Positions 1 to 7,648 of a stretch of 64,000 nucleotides of DNA are shown here, one piece after another. The translations under genes and the position numbers were made by a program. The stretch's first letter is position 1, and each line of letters opens with the position of its first letter. The notes under the pieces were generated by a model that did no database searches, was not told where the DNA came from, and was given only the letters and a program-made list of their open reading frames with translations. The stretch spans positions 1 through 64,000 of the forward strand of contig NZ_FQVP01000008.1 in assembly GCF_900129395.1 (NCBI RefSeq), read 5' to 3'. The DNA is from Pseudosulfitobacter pseudonitzschiae. GTDB lineage: Bacteria; Pseudomonadota; Alphaproteobacteria; Rhodobacterales; Rhodobacteraceae.

Positions 1-23
1 TCGGTAAAACGTGTCTTCTTCAT
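1..23 (-). CDS. IS3-family transposase OrfA, N-terminal fragment
   Basis: Only the first seven codons are visible (MKKTRFT, the next codon beginning GA). They are preceded by a GAGGAG Shine-Dalgarno sequence at good spacing. OrfA of many IS3-family elements starts MKKTRFTE and carries an HTH that binds the IS ends. The call rests on this short peptide plus the IS-like upstream sequence, so it is tentative. The gene continues leftward out of the window. Confidence 0.5.
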
Positions 24-88
24 CGGAATCTCCTCGTTCATCCTGCCGAGAAAATTCTACTTCCGCATCCCCTTAAGATCGGGGGGGA
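1..88 (-). mobile_element. Terminal end of an IS3-family insertion sequence (cut by window edge)
   Basis: On the minus strand, a G/C-rich end (C-run near 81-87) is followed by about 60 non-coding bases, a GAGGAG ribosome-binding site and a start codon opening MKKTRFT. This arrangement matches the left end of IS3-family elements of the IS407-like type, whose OrfA commonly begins with this peptide. The exact terminal inverted repeat and any target duplication cannot be verified, because the other end lies outside the window. Confidence 0.55.
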
Positions 89-1759
89 TTACCCCACGGC
101 GCGGACATTGCCCATGATGTGATCGACCTGACCAAGCACACCTTCACGCATGGCCCGCAGTTCGGCGGGCGTTGCATCCGCGATAGCCTCGGCAGCATCC
201 TCCACGGTCGTTTGCGGCCTGAGAAGTGACTGGCCAGCACGAACGGCGGCGCGGCTGCGAATGTCCGTGGACGCGGCGCTCAGGGCTTCGCCATATTCCG
301 GCACCGCTTCTTTCACCGCTTCACGAAGATCCTTGGCAATGCGGGCAGCAAAAGCGCCATCGCTGGACAGTTTTCCGGTCACGGCGTCCTTGCCATCTTC
401 GGCGATTTCATCAAAGGCGCGCTTGATGTAATCCAACTGCATGACATTCGGCATTTCCGAGAACACGACTTTGCCGTCATCGCCGATAGAGGCCATGATC
501 TGGGCATTGGGCAGGCCATCATAGGCCATGCGCTCGGATGCGCTCTGGATAGCCTTCTGGGCTTTCCCTGCGGGGATGCGTGACACGATGTCCTCGATTG
601 CGCGTCCCTCTGGCGCTGAATAGTCGATTGCCGTGTTGTAGGCCTTTTCATAGAGCGGGTGTACCTTCCCGCGTGCCGCCGCGCCCATTGCCCGCTGCGT
701 GGCAACTGGTGGCATACGCGGGCCGCTCTTGCCGCCCGTGAGCGCGTCAATCACGCCGTAAGATGCCTCTGCCGCCCGATCATCGACACGAGTGCGCGCA
801 ACAGCAGCGCCTGGCGCTGGGTTCCGCATGGAGGCGTCAAGCATACCTGACATGTTGGGGGACGCGTCGGCCAGCATAGCATTGGGACCGGCGCGGCGGA
901 TCGCGTCCTGCATCGCGGCTGGGTTTTCTTCTCCAACCAGACGCGAGACAACCCGGCCAGCCTCGGGGGAAACGCCGAATTGGTCGCCAATCTCCTTGCC
1001 AATTCGCGAGTTTCGAAAGGCACCTTGAGCGGTACGATATACCTGCTTGCCGAATGCAGCCGCCGGAGGGATAGCGCCTCCAACCACTGCCCCAGCACCG
1101 GCCCCGATGCCACCAGACACCTCCCGATCAGAAAAGCCACCTTCGCCTTCCATGAAGCCCTGTGTGCCGCCTGCCGTTGCGCCAAGGCCCGCGCCACGTC
1201 CAATTGCACCCCAAATTGTAGGGGCCGCCTTAACGACACCAAGCCCAAGAATGGCGGGGACAACACTGCCGGTCACATCCGCAGAAAACTTGCCGACACC
1301 GGACATACCTTCCTCGTTCGCGCGAAAGCGGTCCCGCTCACTCTCGTATGAAGCTTCGGCATCGCCACCGAGACCAACCGCCGCCAAGGCGCGCTTTGCC
1401 GGTGCATAAACTGCTCCTGACAACTCATCACCGCCAAGGCCAAGCGTCATGCTTTCACCCGCACGATTTAACCATGTGCCAAGGCTTTCGCCGTAAGATT
1501 GGACCCCATCATCGGGGTTGCCGATCACGTTGTCGTAGAGAGCCGCGCCGAAGCCACGCTCTTGTGTTGGCTCCGCTGTTGTCTGCCCTTTATCAAGTGA
1601 AGCCTGCGCACGCTGAATGGCCAGGCGTTGCTGCGCCCTGCGAATCGCTGACTGTTGCTCTGGTGTTATGCCTTGAGCCGCACGGCGTCGCTCCTGTGCA
1701 TTTGCAACGGCCCTGCGGCGTTGCGCTTGTTTGATTGCTTCTTGCTGTTCAGGTGTCAT
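89..1759 (-). CDS. Phage virion/ejection-like protein, probably truncated by the IS
   Basis: This is a 556-residue protein with no enzymatic motif that I recognise. Residues 2-18 and 32-48 repeat a TPEQQ-x-AI-x-x-AQ motif, a style of N-terminus seen in large phage internal virion or ejection proteins. A long Gly/Ala-rich hydrophobic stretch follows at about residues 165-235, and then a charged helical region. The reading frame ends at a TAA within about ten bases of the G-run that looks like the IS3 terminus. The natural C-terminus has therefore probably been lost. It sits 13 bases downstream of the 104-residue gene in the same operon. The function is inferred from composition and context only; a tail-associated protein is the main alternative. 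Confidence 0.5.
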   Translation of the reverse strand: MTPEQQEAIKQAQRRRAVANAQERRRAAQGITPEQQSAIRRAQQRLAIQRAQASLDKGQTTAEPTQERGFGAALYDNVIGNPDDGVQSYGESLGTWLNRAGESMTLGLGGDELSGAVYAPAKRALAAVGLGGDAEASYESERDRFRANEEGMSGVGKFSADVTGSVVPAILGLGVVKAAPTIWGAIGRGAGLGATAGGTQGFMEGEGGFSDREVSGGIGAGAGAVVGGAIPPAAAFGKQVYRTAQGAFRNSRIGKEIGDQFGVSPEAGRVVSRLVGEENPAAMQDAIRRAGPNAMLADASPNMSGMLDASMRNPAPGAAVARTRVDDRAAEASYGVIDALTGGKSGPRMPPVATQRAMGAAARGKVHPLYEKAYNTAIDYSAPEGRAIEDIVSRIPAGKAQKAIQSASERMAYDGLPNAQIMASIGDDGKVVFSEMPNVMQLDYIKRAFDEIAEDGKDAVTGKLSSDGAFAARIAKDLREAVKEAVPEYGEALSAASTDIRSRAAVRAGQSLLRPQTTVEDAAEAIADATPAELRAMREGVLGQVDHIMGNVRAVG

Positions 1760-1772
1760 CTTGTGTTTGCCT

Positions 1773-2087
1773 TTATTCTGCTACTGATTGGTTGTTGTGG
1801 TCGGTATGGGAACTTGGGGTTTCCGCCTGTGTAGGTGCGGTTCGTCTGGCTGCTTCGCGACTAACGCGCTCGCGGAACTGGTCCGACGCTTCTTCGTCCA
1901 GCTTGGTGATGTAGACGCTTGTTCTGTCGCCATAGATGATCGACGCTGCCCAGACATCGTCGGCAATGGGCGCTGGCGAGCCATCGCTGTCCGGTTTGCC
2001 TTCGATCAGGGTGCGGAAATAGAAAACGAGGCTGTCAGTCCCACCCGTTGCACGTTCCAGGTCCTCTATGCGGTTTCTGAGGTTCAT
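1773..2087 (-). CDS. Hypothetical phage protein (104 aa)
   Basis: This 104-residue acidic protein has no family that I recognise. Its N-terminus (MNLRNRIEDLE) is predicted to form an amphipathic helix, perhaps a short coiled coil. The C-terminal 25 residues are polar, low-complexity and rich in T, S, H and N. The start codon overlaps the stop of the upstream DUF5681 gene as ATGA, so translation is probably coupled. Its place between a packaging-type protein and a virion-like protein suggests a morphogenesis or accessory role, but nothing in the sequence shows that. Confidence 0.6.
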   Translation of the reverse strand: MNLRNRIEDLERATGGTDSLVFYFRTLIEGKPDSDGSPAPIADDVWAASIIYGDRTSVYITKLDEEASDQFRERVSREAARRTAPTQAETPSSHTDHNNQSVAE

Positions 2088-2530
2088 TTTTCTGCCTCCA
2101 ATGCCGTGATCCGGCGTTCAATTTCTGTGGTTTCGAGTGTGCGGCGGAACTGCTCGACCACCGCCATGACAGACGCCGCTTCGAGGGGCGTAACCTCGCC
2201 GTCTGCGACGGCCCTCAGGATGGCCCGCGCTGCGTTGGCTGCATCGTCCATCGTTTCGATATCGGGCAGGTCAAATGATACCGACGCATCTTTGCGTGCT
2301 GGTGCGATCCGGTCGAGGCAGAGGCGCAGGGCCGTCACGTCGCCTTCCAGCGCCCTGTCGATGGCTTTCTGGGTCAGCGCCTCCTGCTGGCCTTCCAGCA
2401 TCGCCTCGATGGCCTGCGTAGCCCTGTGGCGCGCGCCCTTGGGCTTGCCGGGATTGCCGAGGGCAAAAGTGCCATCGGGGTTCCGGTCGTCCGTATTTGA
2501 GCCGCTGTTACGGTCGCTGTTTCTTGTCAC
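2084..2530 (-). CDS. DUF5681 domain protein
   Basis: This 148-residue protein carries the hallmark segment NPDGTFALGNPGKPKGARH near residues 17-35, typical of DUF5681 proteins. Those are frequent in prophages and often lie upstream of terminase genes. The remainder is helical, with a repeated pattern of small acidic helices. It starts with GTG, and that GTG overlaps the stop of the preceding small ORF (GTGA). It ends in an ATGA overlap with the next gene. A DNA-binding or small-terminase-like role is plausible from the Gly-Lys-Pro-rich motif but is not established. Confidence 0.75.
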   Translation of the reverse strand: MTRNSDRNSGSNTDDRNPDGTFALGNPGKPKGARHRATQAIEAMLEGQQEALTQKAIDRALEGDVTALRLCLDRIAPARKDASVSFDLPDIETMDDAANAARAILRAVADGEVTPLEAASVMAVVEQFRRTLETTEIERRITALEAEK

Positions 2531-2733
2531 AACGAATGCCTTTCCTGAGAATGAGGTTGCTGTTGCGTCACACTGTTTTGCGTCACCACCTCGCGAGGAC
2601 CAACTGAGCGCGTGACCACCACCTCCCCCCCTTTAGGGGGAGGGGTGGTGACGCAGTGGTTTTGGGGGGTGTTTGCGTCACCTTGCGTGACCTGCTTTTT
2701 CGGGGTGGTGACGCACATCATTCGGTTGCCCAT
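2527..2733 (-). CDS. Small repeat-encoded ORF (68 aa) bridging repA-like and DUF5681 genes
   Basis: This 68-residue frame starts 16 bases inside the end of the RepA-like gene. It ends in a GTGA overlap with the DUF5681 gene, the spacing expected of a translated link in a coupled operon. Its peptide is unusual, with recurring VTTP, VTQ and VVT units. Those units come from a DNA motif (GTGACGCA or its complement) repeated through the segment. It could be a real small phage protein, or a frame kept open by chance across a replication-origin-like repeat. Confidence 0.4.
   Translation of the reverse strand: MGNRMMCVTTPKKQVTQGDANTPQNHCVTTPPPKGGEVVVTRSVGPREVVTQNSVTQQQPHSQERHSL
2560..2716. repeat. 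Cluster of GTGACGCA/TGCGTCAC motifs, iteron-like
   Basis: TGCGTCAC-type motifs occur about seven times in both orientations, near 2563, 2578, 2608 (GCGTGACC variant), 2646, 2674, 2684 (GCGTGACC variant) and 2706. Several face each other and could form hairpins. A C-run/G-run hairpin lies at about 2621-2645. The cluster sits immediately after the RepA-like ATPase gene, where theta-type replicons often place their origin iterons. Seen: the repeats. Inferred: an origin or a protein-binding function. Confidence 0.6.
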
Positions 2734-3896
2734 TCGCCCACCTCAATCGTCGGTACGGGCTTTCTGATGGGGCCAAGCTTTGATCCTTTCACCAGTGCCC
2801 CTGATTGCAGCCATGCCGCGATCATCTTCTTGATCCGGCGTTTGTCTTTGTCCGCATCCAGACCCAGAACGTGGGCGACGATAACCCCGACCCAATCTTG
2901 GCCAGCTTGATCCGAGAAGCGCGGCTGTTTGCCTTCGATGGCGTTCTGCACTGACAGCAGATCCTTGCTGTCGAAGCCGTCGAAAGTGTCCGGCCATTCC
3001 CAGACCTCTGCCACTCCGACGCTTTCGCCGTTCGCCAGTTCAACGGAAACCATGCGTCGCCAACTGCGTTTCCCGATGGGGGCGAGGTTTGCCTTGTCAC
3101 GGGTGACCGTGAAGTATGTGGTCAAGTCGTCGGGCAGGATACCAGCCTGCTCCCTCTCGTCCGATGTCATGCGGTTAAGCACGCGTCCCGACCTTGCAGC
3201 AGCCAGCAGAGCAGATCCGCCCCTGCTGTCCTCTGTGGTGGCCTCTAGGCCGTTGGTCTTGCGTGTGTGGTGAACCAACTCAATCGCGCAATTGCACCGA
3301 TCCGCCAGCCGCGCCCATTCCTTTGCGATGAGGTCAACTGCGACGTTGTCGTTCTCGCCCGCTTGATGTGAAGAGACGAACGGATCAACGACCATGACAT
3401 CAATTTTGCGTTCGCTGATTTCCCGCGCCAGTTCCTCAATCTCAGGCTTTACGATAACCACGCCCTCGCGGGTCTGAACTGCCGTGCAAAGCTCCCGTTC
3501 GCGGCCTGTGTCTACGAACAACCGGCCTTCAATCTCACCGGGCTGCACATCATGGTGCTGCATGGCCGCTGTGATGCGCAGGTTCATTTCATCGCGCGGA
3601 TCTTCGAGGTTGTAGAGCCAGACCTTTAAGCCCTTCGCAGTCCATTCCCCCAGCAACTCGCGCTCAGAAACCATCGCCAGCCCCTCCACAATGGTCAGGG
3701 AAGACTTGCCCACGCCACCGGGGGCGACGGTCACGGCAACCTGTTTCCGCAGCAGGTGCCGCCCGTAGATCCACGGACGGCGGGGCAGGGTATTGGGGTC
3801 CTGCCAGATAAAGGGCGTAGGCAGGCGGTCCGCGCCGTTCGCATGTTCAGCCCGGTGCTGATCGAGTTGCGTCGCCATGACAGTGAAATCACGCAT
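2718..3896 (-). CDS. RepA-like AAA family ATPase (hexameric replicative helicase type)
   Basis: This 392-residue protein has a Walker A at 59-66 (PGGVGKSS), a Walker B at 166-171 ending in Asp171, and a His-His-Thr-Arg-Lys motif at 209-213. These are typical of the AAA_25/RepA hexameric helicase family of plasmids and phages. It probably unwinds the element's origin during replication. I chose the start at 3896 because its ATG overlaps the stop of the upstream gene (TGATG). An in-frame extension 27 codons upstream would run far into that gene. The iteron-like repeats lie directly downstream. No primase domain is visible in it or in its neighbours. Confidence 0.85.
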   Translation of the reverse strand: MRDFTVMATQLDQHRAEHANGADRLPTPFIWQDPNTLPRRPWIYGRHLLRKQVAVTVAPGGVGKSSLTIVEGLAMVSERELLGEWTAKGLKVWLYNLEDPRDEMNLRITAAMQHHDVQPGEIEGRLFVDTGRERELCTAVQTREGVVIVKPEIEELAREISERKIDVMVVDPFVSSHQAGENDNVAVDLIAKEWARLADRCNCAIELVHHTRKTNGLEATTEDSRGGSALLAAARSGRVLNRMTSDEREQAGILPDDLTTYFTVTRDKANLAPIGKRSWRRMVSVELANGESVGVAEVWEWPDTFDGFDSKDLLSVQNAIEGKQPRFSDQAGQDWVGVIVAHVLGLDADKDKRRIKKMIAAWLQSGALVKGSKLGPIRKPVPTIEVGEWATE

Positions 3897-4267
3897 CAAG
3901 CTGCCTGCCTCCCCTGGACGAAGTCTAGGAAAGCGGACTGACGGTAGCCCGGCATCGCTTTGAAGCTGGCAAGGCAATATGCCTCCAGTTCCTCCGGTTC
4001 TGCCATGTCAGCCCAGAATGCAGCCTCATCCATGTGATTAAACAAGGGTGCGATGGGCTGACCTACACCGCATTGCAAAGCCGCCTCTGCCACCTGCGCG
4101 GCGATGTCGGCGTCCAGCGTTTTAAGGGTCAAAAAAGCCAGCGATGCGCACTGGTATGGCGTGAGCTTATCCAGCACGTCAGGGATCAACGCCCACCAAG
4201 CATCTTGCGTACCAATGGCAATGGCGCGGTCGAAGTCGTTGGCAATCATCAGGTTATTGGTGGTCAT
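3896..4267 (-). CDS. Hypothetical element protein (123 aa)
   Basis: This 123-residue acidic, mostly helical protein with several Trp, Cys and Met residues has no recognised motif. Its start lies 14 bases inside the PC4-like gene and its stop overlaps the RepA-like ATPase start (TGATG). It is therefore translated as part of the replication block. Such coupling to a helicase gene could suit a loader or modulator, but that is speculation. Confidence 0.6.
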   Translation of the reverse strand: MTTNNLMIANDFDRAIAIGTQDAWWALIPDVLDKLTPYQCASLAFLTLKTLDADIAAQVAEAALQCGVGQPIAPLFNHMDEAAFWADMAEPEELEAYCLASFKAMPGYRQSAFLDFVQGRQAA

Positions 4268-4469
4268 GTTGCGCCTCCGTCACAAAGGACTGCAACGCGT
4301 TCAGCATGTCGGGCAGCAGGGCCGCGCGGAACGCGACCCCCTGTTTGCCTGGTTTCATTTCGCCGCCGCCCGCGTCGAAGAAGACACGGACGTTGACCAT
4401 GTCGTGACCTTTGAAGTCGTCACGGGTGACCCGGATGATCTCGCGACTGTTCTTGACGATGTCCGCCAT
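4254..4469 (-). CDS. PC4/p15-like single-stranded DNA-binding protein
   Basis: This 71-residue protein has the transcriptional coactivator p15 (PC4) fold signature. An N-terminal basic strand leads to the IRV-x-x-x-x-FKGHDMVNVR strands, then FDAGGGEMKPGKQG, and ends in a helix. PC4-family proteins bind single-stranded or melted DNA as dimers. In phages they are found near replication genes. The start ATG overlaps the stop of the 33-residue ORF (TAATG), and the C-terminus overlaps the next gene by 14 bases. A role in replication or promoter opening of the element is inferred from family and neighbours. Confidence 0.8.
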   Translation of the reverse strand: MADIVKNSREIIRVTRDDFKGHDMVNVRVFFDAGGGEMKPGKQGVAFRAALLPDMLNALQSFVTEAQHDHQ

Positions 4470-4570
4470 TACACGGCCTCCCCGTAGTGCAGGCCAGCAA
4501 CGAGGCGGGCTTGGGTTGCGGTCATGCCATAGAGACGTTGCAGGCGGGCAATCTGGATTTTGAGGGCCAT
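4469..4570 (-). CDS. 33-residue microprotein upstream of the PC4-like gene
   Basis: This short frame encodes 33 residues (begins MALKIQIARLQRLYGM, ends HYGEAV). It begins 2 bases after the stop of the winged-helix-like gene and its stop overlaps the PC4-like start (TAATG). The packing on both sides argues for real translation. The peptide reads as two amphipathic helices separated by YGMTATQ, resembling a minimal helix-turn-helix. The function is unknown. It is shorter than most automatic gene-calling limits. Confidence 0.6.
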   Translation of the reverse strand: MALKIQIARLQRLYGMTATQARLVAGLHYGEAV

Positions 4571-4572
4571 AA

Positions 4573-4941
4573 TCAAGCTGCGCCCCCATCAATCCGGCGC
4601 ACCGCGCCGTTGAGGAAGTAGACGCCGAACTTGGCGCGGTCAGTCGCGCTATCGTTGGTGTACATTTCCTTGGTAATCGGCACCCCATAATCGCGCCGCA
4701 GAATGCAGACGCGGTCAGAGATGCGCACGGGGCTGGCGCAGAAGACGGGGCGTTCGATCAATGCATCCAGAATGATGCGGTTGCCTTTGGCCAGCGTGAT
4801 AGTGGTGGTCTGGCCGTCCTCACCGAGTATCTCATAGCGCGCGGGTGATGTGCCGGTTGGCATGTCGCTCCACTTATCAACGCGCAGTGCGTTCGCCGGG
4901 GGACGGTCGGTCGGGATTCTGATTTTGGTTTGGTTGGTCAT
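4573..4941 (-). CDS. Winged-helix-like phage protein
   Basis: This is a 122-residue protein. I chose the start at 4941 because an AGGAA ribosome-binding site precedes it; an in-frame start 12 codons upstream lacks one. The core reads as a helix (GNRIILDALIERPVFC), a turn, a second helix (VRISDRVCILRRDYG) and a short beta-hairpin ending FGVYFL. That layout fits a small winged-helix DNA-binding domain. It probably regulates the element's operon or assists replication. The assignment rests on pattern alone. Confidence 0.55.
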   Translation of the reverse strand: MTNQTKIRIPTDRPPANALRVDKWSDMPTGTSPARYEILGEDGQTTTITLAKGNRIILDALIERPVFCASPVRISDRVCILRRDYGVPITKEMYTNDSATDRAKFGVYFLNGAVRRIDGGAA

Positions 4942-5049
4942 GGTCCGCGTTCCTTTCGGATTGAAAGGCACGGGCATTTGCGCTATCTCTTGTTCACCGC
5001 TGAAAAGAAATATCGCCCCTGTCCGTGCCTTGCGGGTGGGGGTTTTCTT

Positions 5050-5313
5050 TTAAGCGGTTGAGGCCGTGCGATTGGCTTCAGCTTTGCTGATGACTGCTTC
5101 GATATCGCTCAGACGCCAGCGTGACATGCCGCCAATCTTGATGGCGGCGGGCACTGTTCCGTCCGCAACGCGACGCCAGAAGGTTGCTTTGGAGCAGCCC
5201 ATCATAAACGCGCCATCAGCGTCTCGGATCAGGGGGTCTTTCGCCACCAATGCGGCAACCGCAGGCATATGCTCTGAATTGCTTGGGTGGTTGAAATCTG
5301 CAGTGAGGGTCAT
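5050..5313 (-). CDS. AlpA/excisionase-type helix-turn-helix protein
   Basis: This 87-residue protein has the MerR-like HTH of the AlpA/excisionase group. A helix with GCSKATFWRRV is followed by a short wing and GGMSRWRLSDIEAVI, the phage AlpA signature in which an Arg-Trp-x-x-x-Asp-Ile closes the domain. Such proteins act as directionality factors for tyrosine integrases or as activators of them. An AGGATGAG sequence upstream supports the start. It lies two genes from the integrase and is transcribed in the same direction. Confidence 0.8.
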   Translation of the reverse strand: MTLTADFNHPSNSEHMPAVAALVAKDPLIRDADGAFMMGCSKATFWRRVADGTVPAAIKIGGMSRWRLSDIEAVISKAEANRTASTA

Positions 5314-5384
5314 TGCTCATCCTTTCGCCTGATTGCGTTGGGATGATCCTGCATGCTTAAACTAACGGCTCGTAGGCAGTTGAA

Positions 5385-6107
5385 TCAGTTATCTTCCAAG
5401 GTATGTCCAAGCCGGGTGAGTGCATTTTTGAATGCCTCTGGCTGCGGGAGAAACGCTGGGACATGGGGTCTTCCGATCAAAGCATCAACGACAGCGCTAC
5501 GACTTCCGAGTAGATTGGGGTGGCTGCTGCAGTAAGACCGCAGGTCTTTGTTTTCTCTTATAACTTTTCCAACTTGAGAATCCGTGACGGCCACTTCAAA
5601 TTCAAGGCAAGCAGCCCAGATAGCTTGTGTTGCAGAGAAATTGCTCTCGCTGAAGCGCGCAATGCCAAAGCTCTCCTTCATTCGTTCAGCCAAAATGACA
5701 AAAAGGATGTTTCTTTCGCCGACGCTTCTCGTGCCTCCATCAGGTGGCGGCCGGACACCAGCTCTTAAAGATTTGGCAACCAAAAGTCTGATTGGCTCCG
5801 GCACGGGGTGGCCAAGGAGGATGTTTGTCTGCGCGATGTCTAAGATAAATTCATGCGCGCGCTTCGCCGACGAATAAAGGTTGCGAATTTTCTCTGTTTC
5901 AACGCCAGTGATTTCATAGCCGATGAGACTTTCATCCGACCTCCCTCGGCGTTGATAAACCGGTGTAAATGCGTGAACAATTTCAGCAAGCGCGGGATCC
6001 AGTGCGGGAATGCTTATTCGCCGGTCCCGCGCCCAGTGACCGATTACCTCGGTGGCGAACTTAACCGCTCCAATCTCATTTTCTAACAAAGTTCGGCTCA
6101 TATCCAT
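5385..6107 (-). CDS. Hypothetical protein between integrase and AlpA-like gene (240 aa)
   Basis: This 240-residue soluble, helix-rich protein shows no motif that I can assign. It starts with MDMSRTLLENE after a GGGG-type ribosome-binding site and contains no predicted membrane segment or signal peptide. The position beside the integrase is where elements often carry accessory or defence functions, but no nuclease, kinase or toxin signature is visible. The gap of about 70 bases to the AlpA-like gene could hold a promoter. Confidence 0.6.
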   Translation of the reverse strand: MDMSRTLLENEIGAVKFATEVIGHWARDRRISIPALDPALAEIVHAFTPVYQRRGRSDESLIGYEITGVETEKIRNLYSSAKRAHEFILDIAQTNILLGHPVPEPIRLLVAKSLRAGVRPPPDGGTRSVGERNILFVILAERMKESFGIARFSESNFSATQAIWAACLEFEVAVTDSQVGKVIRENKDLRSYCSSHPNLLGSRSAVVDALIGRPHVPAFLPQPEAFKNALTRLGHTLEDN

Positions 6108-6159
6108 CGTTCCCCTGTAAGCAAGGCCTCTTGCGGAATGATGAGTTCTAGGTCGGCGG

Positions 6160-7458
6160 TCACGATGTTTTACTCAGCGAGACCGGAGCAGGTATTCCGT
6201 CGGAACGTTGGTGGATGCCTACGACCTCTGCACCACTGGAGGGCGGGACTTCGGTCAGCATTTCATGCCAATCATCAATGACTTTACGCCGAACATCGCT
6301 GTTTTTAGCACGGTTGTAGATCCGTGCGACTGCGCTGGGTGCTGACGATACCGCCGCGTGGTTCATGATGCGATCAACGATGATTTCATCTGCACCGGCT
6401 TCGCACATGACGGTCGCAAACCCGGTCCTCAAGTCATGGAACGTCCAATGTTCCATGTCCGAGCCAAGCGCTTCATCCAACCTTTCTTTGAACTTGGAGT
6501 AACCGGATGGCGGCGTGTTCCCTGTGGTCGTGAAAATATACCGGTCGTTTAAGCCCTCAGCGCCCCATCGGGCTTTGGCGGCGTCCTTCATGCTCCGCAA
6601 CTCATAAATGCAAAAGCTGGGAATGTGGACGAAATGGTTCCACTCGTTGTTCTTGGTACGGCCTGCTCCAAAATTGATCTGTTGGGCGTCGAAGTCGATT
6701 TCACGCCATTTCAGATTGCCGATTTGATGCCGCCGCTGCGCAGTCGCGATGAGCAGTCTCAGCAGCGGCCCCCAAAGAGGACCCATTTCGAAAGAGACGC
6801 GTTGAATCTGCTGCATTTCCTTCAAGGATAGCACTCGGTCACGCGGGACTTCCTTGGTGGGTTTCTCCAATCCCTGCCCGATGTGGGAGGTTTGATAGCC
6901 ACGCTGCCATGCGAACTTTGAGAACTTGCTAAGGTATGCTGCGACCCTGTTTGCTTGAACCGGCGCGCCGGACCCAGCCTTTTTATCCACGATGGATTGC
7001 AGGACTGACCTGTCCAGGTCTTCAAGGCGCTCATCCATGTATGGTGCAAGTACTTCATTGAGGCTCCGCATCCGCTCCGTGCGACTCTTCAGGTTTGAGC
7101 AGTGTACTTCATCATGGATCTGCAAAACCTCTCGGACCGTCTTTTGGGCTGCAAGGGCGCGCGTTCTTTGCTTCTCGGCTTCCTGTGCGTCAAGGATCCG
7201 GTCAATGCCGCGCTCCGCTTCTAGCTGAAGCTCAAGTGCAACGTCCCGCGCTTCCTTGATCGACATGCCGGGATACGTTCCCAGCGTGTGCTTTCGCTTT
7301 GCCCCGCCGCGAATGCGCTTTTCATACATCCATGTGCGCCGCCCAGAGGGCAAGACCCGCAGTCGAAGACCTTGACGAAGTGTGTCCGAATATTCGTCTC
7401 GCCCCTCGGTTGGGGGCTTCACCTTGCGCAGAAACGCGTCTGTCAGGGCCTGGGCCAT
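6160..7458 (-). CDS. Tyrosine recombinase/integrase, P4-like
   Basis: This 432-residue integrase begins with an arm-binding domain (about 5-95, including the LGTYPGMSIKEAR motif of P4-type integrases). A SAM-like core-binding domain follows (about 105-200), then a catalytic domain. Visible catalytic residues are Arg at 242-243, the HDLR box (His341, Arg344), His367 and the nucleophile Tyr381. I chose the start at 7458 because of the AGGAG site seven bases upstream; the frame stays open 60 codons further but without such a site. It should recombine the element into the 3' end of tRNA-Lys, whose fragment lies just to the right. Confidence 0.92.
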   Translation of the reverse strand: MAQALTDAFLRKVKPPTEGRDEYSDTLRQGLRLRVLPSGRRTWMYEKRIRGGAKRKHTLGTYPGMSIKEARDVALELQLEAERGIDRILDAQEAEKQRTRALAAQKTVREVLQIHDEVHCSNLKSRTERMRSLNEVLAPYMDERLEDLDRSVLQSIVDKKAGSGAPVQANRVAAYLSKFSKFAWQRGYQTSHIGQGLEKPTKEVPRDRVLSLKEMQQIQRVSFEMGPLWGPLLRLLIATAQRRHQIGNLKWREIDFDAQQINFGAGRTKNNEWNHFVHIPSFCIYELRSMKDAAKARWGAEGLNDRYIFTTTGNTPPSGYSKFKERLDEALGSDMEHWTFHDLRTGFATVMCEAGADEIIVDRIMNHAAVSSAPSAVARIYNRAKNSDVRRKVIDDWHEMLTEVPPSSGAEVVGIHQRSDGIPAPVSLSKTS

Positions 7459-7477
7459 TGTGTCTCCTTTGAACGGT

Positions 7478-7621
7478 GTTGCCCGTGGGGGACATCTGGG
7501 GGACAAACGATTTGCGAAGTCCTGACACCGATTGAGATACAATAGGTCCTCGTGCGATGTGAAATCAAACCCTAAAAACAAGGATTTGTAGGGTTGTTCA
7601 CATAAATTGACACCGAATGAC
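7478..7621. repeat. Short direct repeats in the attP-side region
   Basis: Two copies of TGGGGGACA lie about a dozen bases apart near 7488-7506. Two copies of a TGACACCGA-x-TGA motif lie near 7518 and 7608. An inverted repeat AACCCTA/TAGGGTT lies near 7570-7597. Between an integrase start and its attachment core, such repeats are usually integrase arm-binding or excisionase sites. Seen: the repeats. Inferred: the function. Confidence 0.5.
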
Positions 7622-7648
7622 ATTTGGTGCGACCGCATGAAAAATATT

